A stretch of 15,419 nt of DNA from Rhizosphaericola sp047606825 (GTDB taxonomy: Bacteria > Bacteroidota > Bacteroidia > Chitinophagales > Chitinophagaceae): contig JASGDY010000032.1 in assembly GCA_047606825.1 (NCBI GenBank), positions 1 through 15,419 of the forward strand. The letters run 5' to 3'. This document shows positions 15,317 to 15,419 of the stretch, in pieces; positions within the stretch are counted from its first letter, which is position 1; each line of letters begins with the position of its first letter. A program made the translations under genes and the position numbers. The notes beneath the pieces were generated by a model. The model was given only the letters and a program-made list of their open reading frames with translations, searched no databases and was not told where the DNA came from.

Positions 15317-15419
15317 GTTCTTTTGCCTTGATGCAAAAGAACCAAAAAATCAAGACTGTATTGAATTAACTAAAAATCAACGCATAAGTCGGAAATAAAA
15401 GAAACTCACTCCGCTTCGC
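15317..15419. repeat. Start of a dispersed intergenic repeat with a 10-bp hairpin
   Basis: GTTCTTTTGC (15317-15326) pairs perfectly with GCAAAAGAAC (15333-15342) around the loop CTTGAT. The loop is complementary to ATCAAG at 15349-15354. I recall closely similar stretches, including the closing CTCCGCTTCGC, in intergenic regions of many Bacteroidota genomes. The window ends inside it, so its full extent is not visible. Confidence 0.5.

Overview
The window looks like Bacteroidota chromosome. The evidence is a SusC/SusD pair, an OmpA-family protein with a calcium-binding type 3 repeat, promoters of the Bacteroidota form (TTG, 17-23 bases, TAnnTTTG), weak ribosome binding sites and moderate GC. 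Protein style suggests Chitinophagaceae or a relative, but that is an impression, not a test.

Layout, left to right. Positions 306-4970 hold a forward two-gene operon: a SusC-like TonB-dependent transporter and its SusD-like surface lipoprotein. No glycan-active enzyme or dedicated regulator is visible beside it. It converges on a reverse block: aspartate kinase (5069-6388), an OmpA-family peptidoglycan-binding porin-like protein (6585-8009, with a clear terminator) and a type 2 malate/lactate dehydrogenase (8330-9421).

Positions 9422-10536 are the accessory part. They hold a 109-bp nested inverted repeat resembling a REP doublet, then two or three very short forward reading frames, two of them with one predicted membrane helix each. 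These are followed by a reverse VapB/VapC-type toxin-antitoxin module with its own good promoter. The toxin frame is broken at a run of eight A residues, and the missing catalytic half of the PIN domain is intact in the next frame.

From 11157 the window returns to housekeeping genes: UvrA on the reverse strand, an ECF-type sigma factor on the forward strand with a good promoter, a bidirectional terminator, and a small two-helix membrane protein on the reverse strand. The right edge begins what looks like a dispersed intergenic repeat with a 10-bp hairpin.

Most genes are independent housekeeping units. Gene groups that clearly work together are the SusC/SusD uptake pair and the toxin-antitoxin pair. 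The best candidates for something undescribed are the small-ORF cluster next to the REP-like element and the A8-interrupted toxin. No tRNA, rRNA, CRISPR array or transposase gene was seen.
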